A program made the translations under genes and the position numbers. The notes under the pieces were generated by a model. That model saw nothing but the letters and a program-made list of their open reading frames with translations. It did not search any database and was not told the DNA's origin. Positions 52,203-61,553 of a stretch of 64,000 nt of DNA are shown here, in pieces (within the stretch, counting starts at the first letter, position 1; each line of letters begins with the position of its first letter). Source of the DNA: Kerstersia gyiorum (GTDB taxonomy: Bacteria > Pseudomonadota > Gammaproteobacteria > Burkholderiales > Burkholderiaceae_B); assembly GCF_004216755.1 (NCBI RefSeq), contig NZ_SGWZ01000001.1:434001-498000 (forward strand). Direction: 5' to 3'.

Positions 52203-53714
52203 TCAGGCCGGGGTGGCTTCCCGGTGCGCCGACAGGCTTTGCTCGATGATCCGTGCCAGCCGTTCGAAGGCCGGCACGATCTGGCTTTCCTGAACGCCTG
52301 CATAGCCCAGCAGCAGGCCCTGACAGGGCGTGGAAGTGCCCGCATAGTGTGAGGACAACGCCCGAGCGACCAGCCCCTGGCGGCGTGCCTCGAGCACGAC
52401 GGCCTGGTCCGTGCCGGGCGGGCTGTCGGGCGGCAGGTGCAGCACCAGGTGCAGCCCGGCCTCATGGGCGGAAACCGGCCAGTCCGCGCCTAGCCGCCTG
52501 GTGATGGCGGCGCGCAGCAGCGTCTGCTTGCGCGCATAGAGCTGGCGCATGCGACGGATGTGGGCGGCATACATGCCTTGCGAGATGAATTCGGCCAGCG
52601 CCGCCTGTTGGACCAGTTGTCCGTCGCGGAAAAGTTCGGCGTAGCCGTCGGCGCATTGTGCAGCGATGGCTTCGGGCAGGACCAGATAACCGGTGCGGAT
52701 GCCGGGGAACAGGGTTTTGGACAGGGATCCCATGTAGATCACGCGGCCATGTTCGTCCAGGCCCTGCAGCGATGCCAGTACCCGGCCTTCGAAGCGGAAC
52801 TCGCTGTCGTAGTCGTCCTCCAGCACCCAGGCATCGTGCTGGCGCACGTATTCCAGCAGCCGGCGGCGGCGCGCCAGGCTCATCACCATTCCCAGCGGGA
52901 ATTGGTGCGATGGCGTGACATAGATGAGGCGCGGCGGGTGCAGCATCAGCTCGCCTTGCAGCGTCAGCCCTTCTGCATCCACTGGTACCGGCACCAGCTC
53001 CAGGCCCTGTGCCTGCAGCAGGCTGCGAGCCGGGCGATAACCCGGCTCTTCCACCCAGACCCGGTCGCCGGTATCGGCCAGCATCTGGCCGACCAGCGCG
53101 ATGGATTGCTGGATGCTGGTCGTGATGATGACCTGTTCCGGCGTGCAGTTCACTGAGCGCGACAGGCGCAGGTGTTCGGCGACGGCCTGGCGTAGCGGGT
53201 AGTAGCCGCCATGGTGGGCGTAGTTGAGGCGGTCGCGGCGGCAATAGCGCCAGTGACGCCCGATCATGCGGGCCCAGGCCGCGTGCGGGAAATGGTCGGT
53301 GTCGGAAATCCCCAGCGCGAAAGCGCCGGAAGGGCTTTCGACGATGGCGGCATCCTTGAGCACCAGCAGCCCGCGCCGTGACAGGCCTGGATCTGGCGCG
53401 GGCTGGGCTTCGCCCGCTACCAGCAGGCGGTCGGGGACGTGGCCGGGCAGGGTGTCGGATAAATACGTTCCGCTGCCAGGCCGGCTGATCAGGTAGCCCT
53501 CAGCCAGCAATTGATCGAAAGCATGCAGCACGGTATTGCGCGACAGCTTCAGCTCGTCGGCCAGCGCGCGTGTGGACGGCATGCGCGTATTCGGGGGCCA
53601 CATGCCCTTCAGGATGGCCTGGCGCAGCAGGTCGTAGATCTGCCGGTTGAGCGGCCCGTGGGGCGACAACTTGTCGTAATCCAGGTACTGGAGCAGGTAG
53701 TCGGAAAGCAGCAC
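52203..53714 (-). CDS. MocR/GabR-type regulator (GntR DNA-binding domain fused to aminotransferase-like domain)
   Basis: The 503-residue protein begins with a GntR winged helix (LNRQIYDLLRQAILKGMWPPNTRMPSTRALADELKLSRNTVLHAFDQLLAEGYL). It continues as a fold-type I aminotransferase with the PLP lysine in GSLSKTLFPGIRTGYLVLP and the ligand region VLEDDYDSEFRF. Such regulators sense an amino compound through PLP. It is divergent from a peptide-type ABC transporter operon, its probable target. No aminotransferase active-site defect was noticed. Confidence 0.9.
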   Translation of the reverse strand: MLLSDYLLQYLDYDKLSPHGPLNRQIYDLLRQAILKGMWPPNTRMPSTRALADELKLSRNTVLHAFDQLLAEGYLISRPGSGTYLSDTLPGHVPDRLLVAGEAQPAPDPGLSRRGLLVLKDAAIVESPSGAFALGISDTDHFPHAAWARMIGRHWRYCRRDRLNYAHHGGYYPLRQAVAEHLRLSRSVNCTPEQVIITTSIQQSIALVGQMLADTGDRVWVEEPGYRPARSLLQAQGLELVPVPVDAEGLTLQGELMLHPPRLIYVTPSHQFPLGMVMSLARRRRLLEYVRQHDAWVLEDDYDSEFRFEGRVLASLQGLDEHGRVIYMGSLSKTLFPGIRTGYLVLPEAIAAQCADGYAELFRDGQLVQQAALAEFISQGMYAAHIRRMRQLYARKQTLLRAAITRRLGADWPVSAHEAGLHLVLHLPPDSPPGTDQAVVLEARRQGLVARALSSHYAGTSTPCQGLLLGYAGVQESQIVPAFERLARIIEQSLSAHREATPA

Positions 53715-54023
53715 GATAGCGACGTCGAAAGTGGCAGGGTGACAGGGAAAACCCTAGCAAGAATCGTGCCAAGTGGTACCACGAAGAAAGGCTGAAGTGG
53801 CGCTTTTTACCGGTCCACATGACGCGTACTGTGTGATGACAGCGTGCGACGGACTGATTTCACATGTGGCCCGGCCGGCGCGCTGCCCTCCCTTCGGGGT
53901 GGAGCCAGGCGAGGCATTCATTCTGTAGCCCTGGGCTTTTCCGAATGGTGGCGAGGCATTGCCGATCCTGATGATGGCGTGCTCCGCTTTTCGACAGTGT
54001 TGTCATTTATGGACGATGAGACC
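53715..54023. promoter_or_regulatory. Divergent control region between the MocR gene and the ABC operon
   Basis: This 309-base region has a ten-base palindrome GTGGTACCAC (53773-53782) and a direct repeat AAGTGG at 53771-53776 and 53795-53800, 24 bases apart. Direct repeats with such spacing are typical of GabR/PdxR-like operators. The frame of the binding-protein gene is open to 53844, but the extra part looks non-coding. No separate gene is seen. Confidence 0.4.
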
Positions 54024-55610
54024 ATGATGAAAAACCTCAATTCCTTTCCACGGAAATTTGTGTGCGGCTTGGCGCTGGCCCTGGTGCCCATGATGATGGC
54101 GGGCACGGCAGCGCAGGCGCAGACACGTGGCGGCACGTTGGGCCTGGTTGCCAACCCGGAACCTCCGTCCATCGTCACGGCCATGAATTCCATGGTGGCG
54201 GCGCAATACATGGGCAGCAAGGTTTTCCAGGGTTTGCTGACCTACGACGGCGACCTGAAGCCGCGTCCTGAACTGGCCAAATCCTGGACGGTTTCCGACG
54301 ATGGCCTGAGCTATGTGTTCGAGTTGCAGGAAGGGGTGAAATGGCACGACGGCCAGCCATTTACCGCCGATGATGCGGTATTCACCATTGGCACATTGCT
54401 GCCGGCGGTGCATGTGCGCACCGGTTTGGTGCTGAAGAACTATCTTGAGTCAGTGACGGCCAAGGATGCACACACGGTCGAGATCAAGCTGAAGAAGCCT
54501 TTCCCGCCGTTCATCTACATGTTCGAGTCCGGCACCATGCCGATGATGCCCAAGCATTTGTACGAGGGTACGGACTTCGCCCGCAATCCGGCCAACCAGA
54601 AGCCGGTCGGCACCGGCCCGTTCCGCTTCAAGGAATGGAAGCGCGGTTCCTACCTGCGGCTTGAACGTAACCCGGATTACTGGAAGCCCGGTTTGCCGTA
54701 CCTGGATGGCGTGGTGTTCTACATGATGCCGGATGCGGCCTCCCGTGTGGTGGCCTTCGAGAATGGCACGGTGCAGGTGTTGCGCAGCGGCGACCTGGAA
54801 GTGTCCGACCTCAAGCGCCTGCAGGGCATGGATGGCGTGGACTACACGGCCAAGGGCTGGGAGTTGTTCTCGCCCACTTATCACCTGCAGCTCAACCTGC
54901 GCAAGCCGCCCTTCGATAACGTCAAGGTGCGCCAGGCGATCCAGCATGCACTGGACCGGCAGTTCATCGTTGATGTGATTTTCGAAGGCCTGAATTGGCC
55001 GGCAACCGGGCCGTTCGCCAAGACGGAACTGTTCTTTGAAAAGGATGTGCAGCAGTATCCCTACGATCTCGACAAGGCCCGGGCATTGATCAAGGAATCG
55101 GGCGTGGATGTCGGCGCGCGGCCGGTGAAGCTGCTCAACATGGCGCTCGGCGGCAACTATGACCGCCTGCTGGAATACACCAAGCAGATGCTCGAGCAGA
55201 TCGGCTTCCGTGTCGAAATCGAAGCCAGCGACGGCGGTACCTGGGCCAGCAAGGTCAGCAACTGGGATTACGACATCACCTTCAACCTGCCTTACCAGTA
55301 CGGGGACCCGGCCCTGGGCGTGGAGCGGCTGTACGTGACACGCAATATTTCCAAGGGCAGCCCGTTTGCCAACAACCAGGGCTACAGCAACCCCGAGGCC
55401 GACGCCCTGTGGGACAAGGCTGGACAGGAACTGGACCCGGCCAAGCGTGCAGCGTACTACAGCGACCTGCAGAAAATCCTGGCGCGGGACGTGGCGAACA
55501 ACTGGCTGATGGATATCGAATTCGGCACGGTTTCCAAATCGAACGTGAAGAATCCGGTGAGCTCGGGCCATAGCCTGACTGAATCCCTGGATACCGTATC
55601 CATCGAGTAG
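54024..55610 (+). CDS. ABC transporter substrate-binding protein, peptide/opine/nickel family (SBP_bac_5)
   Basis: The 528-residue precursor has a signal peptide (LNSFPRKFVCGLALALVPMMMAG ending TAAQAQ) without a lipobox, so the protein should be free in the periplasm. The mature part has the SBP_bac_5 signatures LAKSWTVSDDGLSYVFELQEGVKWHDGQPFTADDAVFT and VRQAIQHALDRQFIVD. It probably binds a peptide or a peptide-like compound. Starts at 54009, 54024 or 54027 are possible. Two permease genes and an ATPase gene follow on the same strand. Confidence 0.9.
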   Translation: MMKNLNSFPRKFVCGLALALVPMMMAGTAAQAQTRGGTLGLVANPEPPSIVTAMNSMVAAQYMGSKVFQGLLTYDGDLKPRPELAKSWTVSDDGLSYVFELQEGVKWHDGQPFTADDAVFTIGTLLPAVHVRTGLVLKNYLESVTAKDAHTVEIKLKKPFPPFIYMFESGTMPMMPKHLYEGTDFARNPANQKPVGTGPFRFKEWKRGSYLRLERNPDYWKPGLPYLDGVVFYMMPDAASRVVAFENGTVQVLRSGDLEVSDLKRLQGMDGVDYTAKGWELFSPTYHLQLNLRKPPFDNVKVRQAIQHALDRQFIVDVIFEGLNWPATGPFAKTELFFEKDVQQYPYDLDKARALIKESGVDVGARPVKLLNMALGGNYDRLLEYTKQMLEQIGFRVEIEASDGGTWASKVSNWDYDITFNLPYQYGDPALGVERLYVTRNISKGSPFANNQGYSNPEADALWDKAGQELDPAKRAAYYSDLQKILARDVANNWLMDIEFGTVSKSNVKNPVSSGHSLTESLDTVSIE

Positions 55611-55679
55611 TACGCGCAGCAATAAGCGAGCTGGCGCGGCCAGGGGGGCCGCGCCAGGCAACTGGACGCGAGGTATCCG

Positions 55680-56675
55680 ATGTTTATTTCATTCCTTACG
55701 ACGCGGTTGTTCAAAGCATTGATGGTGATGCTGGGTGTGGTTGTCATCAATTTTTTCCTGATCCGCATGGCGCCGGGCGACCCTGCTGCCGTGCTGGCCG
55801 GGGAGTCGGGTGCGAGTGACCCGGCATTTGTCGAGGCGCTGCGCGCGCAGTTTGGGCTGGACCAGCCCTTGCTGACGCAGTTGTGGGTTTATCTGAAGGG
55901 GGCGGTGCAGCTGGACCTGGGCTATTCCTACCGCAACCATGTGCCGGTGTTCGACCTCATCATGGAACGCCTGCCGGCAACGCTGCTGCTGATGGCGGCA
56001 GCCTTCGTGATTTCCATTGTGGCCGGCGTGGCGCTGGGCGCACTGGCGGCGCGTTCGCGGTTTCGCAACCGGCACCGCTGGGTCGACAGCCTGGTAATGT
56101 CCTCGGCGATGCTGCTGTACGCCACGCCGCTGTTCTGGCTGGCGCTGCTGAGCGTGATCATCTTTTCCGTCATCCTGGGCTGGTTCCCGGCGTTCGGCAT
56201 GGAAAGCGTGGCCGCCAGCTATGTCGGGTGGGAAAAAGTGCTGGATATCGGCCGCCACCTGGTGCTGCCGGCCTGTTCCCTGGCGGCGTTTTTCATGGCG
56301 GTATATGCGCGCCTGATCCGCGCTTCCATGCTGGAAGTCATGGGCATGGACTACGTCAAGACGGCACGCGCCAAGGGCGTGCCGCGCGGACGCGTCCTGC
56401 GGGTGCACGTGATGCGCAATGCGCTGATGCCAGTGGTTACCTTCGCTGGCGTGCAACTGGGCCAGCTGGCAGGCGGCGCGGTGCTGACTGAAACCGTATT
56501 CGGCTGGCCCGGTGTGGGCAGGCTGATGTTCGATGCCTTGTTGCAACGTGATTATCAACTGTTGCTGGGCGGCTTCCTGGTGACTTCGGCCATGGTGGTG
56601 TTCTTCAACTTCATGGCGGACCTGGTGTACCGGGTGCTGGACCCGCGGATAGGCGCCAACGGAGCGAAATCATGA
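55680..56675 (+). CDS. ABC transporter permease, DppB/OppB type
   Basis: The 331-residue membrane protein has about six helices. A long periplasmic segment follows the first (IRMAPGDPAAVLAGESGASDPAFVEALRAQFGLDQPLLTQLWVYL), as usual for DppB-type permeases, and the EAA-type loop near residue 225 reads DYVKTARAKGVPRGRVLRVHVMRNAL. It overlaps the next permease gene by four bases. Confidence 0.92.
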   Translation: MFISFLTTRLFKALMVMLGVVVINFFLIRMAPGDPAAVLAGESGASDPAFVEALRAQFGLDQPLLTQLWVYLKGAVQLDLGYSYRNHVPVFDLIMERLPATLLLMAAAFVISIVAGVALGALAARSRFRNRHRWVDSLVMSSAMLLYATPLFWLALLSVIIFSVILGWFPAFGMESVAASYVGWEKVLDIGRHLVLPACSLAAFFMAVYARLIRASMLEVMGMDYVKTARAKGVPRGRVLRVHVMRNALMPVVTFAGVQLGQLAGGAVLTETVFGWPGVGRLMFDALLQRDYQLLLGGFLVTSAMVVFFNFMADLVYRVLDPRIGANGAKS

Positions 56676-57511
56676 AATCGCTGAGCAAACATTACCTGCG
56701 TAATTACGGTGCCGTGGCAGGGCTGGCGTTCTTCGCGCTGGTGGCTTTGGTGGCGCTGCTGGGGCCACTGCTTTATTCGCAGTCGCCATGGATGATCGTG
56801 GCGCGGCCCATGCTGCTGCCGTTTACCGACATGGCTCATCCGCTGGGCACGGACATGCTGGGGCGTGACGTGCTGGCAGGCCTGATCTATGGCGCCCGGG
56901 TGTCGCTGACAGTAGGCCTGGTGGCGACGGGCGTGGCGCTCAGTGTTGGCGTGCTGGTCGGGGCGGTGGCCGGTTATGCCGGCGGTCTGATCGACGATGC
57001 CCTGATGGCGGTCACGGAGTTTTTCCAGACCATTCCGCAGCTGGTGATGGCCGTGCTGGTGGTCGCCATCCTCAACCCTTCGCTCTATTCGGTGGTGGGC
57101 GCGATTGCGCTGGTGTCATGGCCGCCGGTGGCGCGGCTGGTGCGTGGCGAATTCATGTCGCTGCGGGAGCGTGAATTCGTGCAGGCGGCGGTGGTGATAG
57201 GCCAGCGCCCCAGCCGCATCGTGCTGACGCAGATCCTGCCCAATGCCATGTCGTCCATCATCGTCATGGGCTCCTTCATGGTGGCGACCGCCATCCTGAC
57301 GGAAGCGGCACTGTCCTTCCTGGGGCTGGGCGACCGCAACCAGATGAGCTGGGGCTTCATGATCGGCGCCGCGCGCAGTGTGATCCGGCAATCCTGGTGG
57401 CTGAGCATTGCACCGGGAGTGGCGATCCTGATGACAGTGCTGGCCATCAACCTGATCGGCGAAGGGCTGAATGACGCGCTCAATCCGCACCTGCGCCGGC
57501 GTGGCGAGTGA
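56672..57511 (+). CDS. ABC transporter permease, DppC/OppC type
   Basis: The 279-residue partner permease has about six helices, the DppC-type segment HPLGTDMLGRDVLAGLIYGARVSLTVGL and the EAA loop REREFVQAAVVIGQRPSRIVLTQILPNAMS. It starts inside the stop of the preceding permease gene, and the ATPase gene follows, all consistent with one import complex. Confidence 0.92.
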   Translation: MKSLSKHYLRNYGAVAGLAFFALVALVALLGPLLYSQSPWMIVARPMLLPFTDMAHPLGTDMLGRDVLAGLIYGARVSLTVGLVATGVALSVGVLVGAVAGYAGGLIDDALMAVTEFFQTIPQLVMAVLVVAILNPSLYSVVGAIALVSWPPVARLVRGEFMSLREREFVQAAVVIGQRPSRIVLTQILPNAMSSIIVMGSFMVATAILTEAALSFLGLGDRNQMSWGFMIGAARSVIRQSWWLSIAPGVAILMTVLAINLIGEGLNDALNPHLRRRGE

Positions 57512-57538
57512 ACCGTGCGAGCCAAGGGGAAACACGAA

Positions 57539-59350
57539 ATGAATACGAGCCATACGAGTGCCAACGCGGGTTTGCTGCGACAGATGCAGGGCGGCGCAGA
57601 CAGGCGCGACCTGCAGTTCTTCGCAGCGCGCAGTCACGCGCCAGCCACCGCGCCTGGCCCGCATGACAGTTCTTCCGCCGCGCTGCCGCAAGCGGCACTG
57701 TTGCAGGTGCAGGGCCTCAGCATCGCCTTGCCTGCCAGCGGTAGCGACCGGCCCTATGCGGTGCGGGATGTGTCCTATGACGTCCACGCCGGAGAAATTC
57801 TCTGCCTGGTAGGGGAATCCGGTTCGGGAAAATCCATGAGCGCCAATGCCATCATGGGCCTGTTGCCGGATTACCTGCAGCCGGAGGCCGGCCGCATCCT
57901 GTTTCGCGGGCGTGATTTGTTGCAGACCGGCGAAGAGGACATGCGCAAGTTGCGTGGCCGAGAAATCGCCATGGTGTTCCAGGAGCCGCTGTCGGCGCTC
58001 AATCCGGTCATGACAGTGGGCGACCAGATACTGGAGGTGCTGCGTGTGCACCAGGCCTACCCCGGCCCGCAAGGCGTGCAGCGGGTGCTGGAATTGCTGG
58101 AATTCGTCGGTCTGCCAGAGCCTGCCACGCTGTACAAGGCCTATCCGTTCCGGCTTTCCGGCGGCCAGCGTCAGCGGGTGGTGATCGCCATGGCGCTGGC
58201 GCTGGAGCCGGGCCTGCTGATTGCAGACGAACCTACGACGGCTCTGGACGTGACGACTCAGGCGCAGATCCTGGCGTTGATCAAGCGCATCCAGCGCGAG
58301 AAGGGCATGGGAGTCGTGTTCGTGACCCACGATTTCGGCGTGGTGGCCGAGATCGCCGACCGCGTGGCGGTGATGGAGCGCGGCGTGCTGGTCGAACAGG
58401 GCCCGGCCGTCCAGGTGCTGGAGAAGCCCCAGCATCCGTATACACGCAAGCTGATCGCCGCTGTGCCGGGACGGCGCGGTACGGCGTTGCCAGACATGAA
58501 CGAGGGTTGCGTGATGCGGGTGGATGGCTTGCGCAAGGTCTATGCCAGCGGCAGCCGGCTGCTGGGCACGCGCCGCGAGGTTGTGGCTGCCGATGATGTG
58601 AGCTTCGCGGTGCACCAAGGGGAAACACTGGGCATCGTGGGGGAATCCGGGTCGGGCAAATCCACCATCGGCAAGTGCCTGCTGCGCCTGACTCATGTGG
58701 ATGGCGGCGCCATCCATTTCGGCGGCGTCGATATCACGCGCATGAGCGAGCGCGAATTCCGGCCACTGCGCAAGGATGTGCAGATGATTTTCCAGGACCC
58801 TTTTGCTTCGCTCAATCCGCGTCATACAGTCGGCCGCATCATTACCGACGGGCCGCGCGCCAATGGCGTGCCCATGGCCGAGGCCGAGCGGCGCGCTCGT
58901 GCGCTGCTGGAACGGGTGGGGCTGGAAGCCTCGGCCTACGACAGGCACCCCGGCCAGTTTTCCGGCGGGCAGCGGCAACGCATCGGAATCGCCCGTGCGT
59001 TGGCGCTGGAGCCACGTCTTCTGGTGGCAGACGAATCGGTGTCGGCCCTGGACGTGTCGGTGCAGGAGCAGGTGCTGGCCTTGCTGGCAGACCTGCAACG
59101 CAGCCTGAATATCGCGATGATCTTCATCACCCACGATTTGCGCGTGGCGGCCCAGATCTGCCACCGCGTGGCGGTCATGCACAAAGGCAAGGTGGTGGAG
59201 TACGGGCCGGCCGCCAGTATTTTCGACGCGCCTTCAGATCCCTATACCCAGCGTCTGGTGCAGGCGATTCCGGGCCAGCAGTGGTACAGCCGCCTGATGG
59301 ATGAACGCCTGCAGGCCGGCGGTATGCAGGCCACGCCAGGCATGGCGTGA
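57539..59350 (+). CDS. Fused double ATP-binding protein of the peptide-type ABC transporter (DppD-DppF fusion)
   Basis: The 603-residue protein contains two complete ATPase domains. The first has GESGSGKSMSA, LSGGQRQRVVIAMALALEPGLLIADEPTTALD and a switch His in VTHDF. The second has GESGSGKSTIGKC, FSGGQRQRIGIARALALEPRLLVADESVSALD and ITHDL. One polypeptide replaces the usual DppD and DppF pair. The ATG at 57539 has AAGGGGA upstream; a GTG at 57515 is the alternative. An N-terminal extension of about 60 residues is unlike the family. Confidence 0.92.
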   Translation: MNTSHTSANAGLLRQMQGGADRRDLQFFAARSHAPATAPGPHDSSSAALPQAALLQVQGLSIALPASGSDRPYAVRDVSYDVHAGEILCLVGESGSGKSMSANAIMGLLPDYLQPEAGRILFRGRDLLQTGEEDMRKLRGREIAMVFQEPLSALNPVMTVGDQILEVLRVHQAYPGPQGVQRVLELLEFVGLPEPATLYKAYPFRLSGGQRQRVVIAMALALEPGLLIADEPTTALDVTTQAQILALIKRIQREKGMGVVFVTHDFGVVAEIADRVAVMERGVLVEQGPAVQVLEKPQHPYTRKLIAAVPGRRGTALPDMNEGCVMRVDGLRKVYASGSRLLGTRREVVAADDVSFAVHQGETLGIVGESGSGKSTIGKCLLRLTHVDGGAIHFGGVDITRMSEREFRPLRKDVQMIFQDPFASLNPRHTVGRIITDGPRANGVPMAEAERRARALLERVGLEASAYDRHPGQFSGGQRQRIGIARALALEPRLLVADESVSALDVSVQEQVLALLADLQRSLNIAMIFITHDLRVAAQICHRVAVMHKGKVVEYGPAASIFDAPSDPYTQRLVQAIPGQQWYSRLMDERLQAGGMQATPGMA

Positions 59351-59406
59351 TGAGGCTGCAGTGAAATGGGAATGCATGAATTTTTGGATAGAGGAAAGTC
59401 GCATCC

Positions 59407-60381
59407 ATGACTGAACGTACGCAAGCATCATCGAACGCTGCGCAAGGTGCCGACACACTGACGGCTGCTTTGCTGAGCCGCTCTTTCGACCTGTCGTTTC
59501 TCAAGCCGCAGCTGGAAGCGGCCATTCCCGGCCTGGAGGTCGTCGAGTGGCCTGACCCACGCCATGCGCAGGCCGAACTGGCCGTGTGCTGGGATGTGCC
59601 GGATGAGGTCTATGCCGGCATGCCCAGGCTGAAGCTGGTGCACAGCATTGCGGCCGGGGTGGATAACGTGGTGGCAGGCCAGGATCTGCGCGGCCTGCCG
59701 GTATGCCGGGTAGTGGACCCGGACCTGGCTGAAGGCATGTTGCAGTACGTGCTGTGGAGCGTGCTGTATTTCCACCGCAGCCTGGACCGGGCATTGGCCC
59801 AGCAGCGCCAGGCGCAGTGGCTCCGGCCGTTGCAGACCCATGCCTCCACGTGCCGCGTGGGCATCATGGGGCTGGGCGAAATGGGCGGGCACGTGGCGCA
59901 GGGCTTGGTGCAGCGGGGCTATGCCGTGCGCGGCTGGTCACGCACGCCGCGTCAGCTGGAAGGTGTGCAGGCATACAGCGGCGCGGCGCAGTTCGACGAG
60001 TTCCTGGCGGGCTGCGACATCCTGGTCTGCCTGTTGCCGCTGACGGACAGCACGCGCGGCATTCTGAACCGGCGCCTGTTCGCTGCATTGCCGCCGGGGG
60101 CGGCGCTGATTCATTGCGGCCGGGGCGCGCACCTGGTGGAGCAGGATCTGGTCGATGCATTGGCCAGCGGCCATATGCGCGGCGCGGTGCTGGATGTTTT
60201 CGCGCGCGAGCCGCTGCCCGAGGATCATCCGTTCTGGCACATGCCAGGTGTGGTCGTTACGCCGCACATGGCCACCATGGCGTCCTGGGAGGCCGTGATC
60301 AGCCAGGTGGCCGACAACGTGGCGCGGCTGCGCGCCGGGCAGGATTTGCTCAATACCGTGGACCCGGTGTTGGGCTATTGA
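59407..60381 (+). CDS. D-isomer-specific 2-hydroxyacid dehydrogenase, GhrA-like (glyoxylate/hydroxypyruvate reductase)
   Basis: The 324-residue protein has the dinucleotide-binding motif GIMGLGEMGGHVAQGL. It also has the catalytic set: Arg in HCGRGAHLV, Glu in FAREPLPEDHPFW and His in VTPHMA. The residues and length match GhrA-type reductases that act on glyoxylate, hydroxypyruvate or related 2-oxoacids with NADPH. It follows the ABC transporter genes by 56 bases on the same strand, so it may process the imported compound. Confidence 0.87.
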   Translation: MTERTQASSNAAQGADTLTAALLSRSFDLSFLKPQLEAAIPGLEVVEWPDPRHAQAELAVCWDVPDEVYAGMPRLKLVHSIAAGVDNVVAGQDLRGLPVCRVVDPDLAEGMLQYVLWSVLYFHRSLDRALAQQRQAQWLRPLQTHASTCRVGIMGLGEMGGHVAQGLVQRGYAVRGWSRTPRQLEGVQAYSGAAQFDEFLAGCDILVCLLPLTDSTRGILNRRLFAALPPGAALIHCGRGAHLVEQDLVDALASGHMRGAVLDVFAREPLPEDHPFWHMPGVVVTPHMATMASWEAVISQVADNVARLRAGQDLLNTVDPVLGY

Positions 60382-60451
60382 CCCCGCAGCCAAGCGGATT
60401 GGAAATTCGCATGTTCATTCATTCAAGACAGATTGCCGGGAGCCAGAACTC

Positions 60452-61441
60452 ATGAGTCGCAACGACAGGGATATCAACGATGTCTACCCCGGGCATTTCG
60501 CGCCCGTGGACCCCCAGATAGCCACCTTCCTGAGCCGGACGGCGGAAGTGGCGGCGCAGTACCCCCGGCGCGACCGCGTCAGCCTGGCAGAAGGGCGCCG
60601 CATCGGCGAACGGGTCAAGGCGCAATGGGTGGCCGGCGGGCCGGAGATGGCGCGCACGGTGGAACGCGACGTGCCGACCCGGCATGGTCCGGTACGCATC
60701 CGCGTGCATTATCCGGCGCAGCGCCGGCTACCGGGCGCCTTGATGTATATCCATGGTGGAGGTTTCGTGGTGTTCAGCCTGGATACCCATGACCGGGTCA
60801 TGCGCGAGTATGCGCAGCGGGCCGGCATCGTGGTAGTCGGCGTGGACTATTCGCTGGCGCCGGAGGCCCGTTTTCCACAGCCGCTGGAAGAATGCACGGA
60901 TGTCATGCGTTGGCTGCGCGAGCATGCAGATGACCTGGACGTGGACGCAGCAGGATTGTTCATCGGCGGGGATTCGGCTGGCGGCAACCTGTCGCTGGGC
61001 ACCTGCGTGGCCCTGCGCGATGCCGGCGAACCCTTGCCACGGGGCATGCTGCTCAATTACGGCGGTTTCAGTACGCGCATGTACCGCGATTCCATGGTGC
61101 GCTATGGCGGGGGCGAATATGGCCTGTCATTGCACATGATGGCCTGGTTCTACCGGGCTTACCTCGGGCGCCCGGAAGATTTCGAGGACCCGCGCATGTG
61201 CCTGGTGAAGGCGCGCTTGGATGGCTTGCCGCCGGCGTTGCTGGTCATTGCGGAATGCGACCCGCTTTACGACGACAGCATCGAGATGGCGGAATGCCTG
61301 GAACAGGCCGGGGTCGAGGTAGATGCCAGGGTCTACCCGGGTACTGTGCACAGCTTCCTGGAAGCGGTCGAGATTGCGGATGTGGCGGTTCGGGCCTTTG
61401 ACGAAAGCTGCGACTGGATGCGCAGGCACGCCGAAGCATGA
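60452..61441 (+). CDS. Alpha/beta hydrolase, hormone-sensitive-lipase family esterase
   Basis: The 329-residue enzyme has the HSL-family oxyanion motif MYIHGGGFVVFS, the nucleophile elbow GGDSAGGNLS, the acid in CDPLYDDS and the catalytic His in GTVHSF. It should cleave short-chain esters or a related bond. No signal peptide is seen, so it acts inside the cell. It is in the same orientation as the transporter genes, with a 70-base gap after the dehydrogenase. Confidence 0.9.
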   Translation: MSRNDRDINDVYPGHFAPVDPQIATFLSRTAEVAAQYPRRDRVSLAEGRRIGERVKAQWVAGGPEMARTVERDVPTRHGPVRIRVHYPAQRRLPGALMYIHGGGFVVFSLDTHDRVMREYAQRAGIVVVGVDYSLAPEARFPQPLEECTDVMRWLREHADDLDVDAAGLFIGGDSAGGNLSLGTCVALRDAGEPLPRGMLLNYGGFSTRMYRDSMVRYGGGEYGLSLHMMAWFYRAYLGRPEDFEDPRMCLVKARLDGLPPALLVIAECDPLYDDSIEMAECLEQAGVEVDARVYPGTVHSFLEAVEIADVAVRAFDESCDWMRRHAEA

Positions 61442-61553
61442 GATGAGCAAAGCGGCCGCGAGGCCGTAGCCGTGCGCTGTCTTTCCCCTGCCCGCCGGGC
61501 CGGGGCCGGGGACATGCACGCCTGCGGATCAGCGGCGGCAGGAGACGACGGAT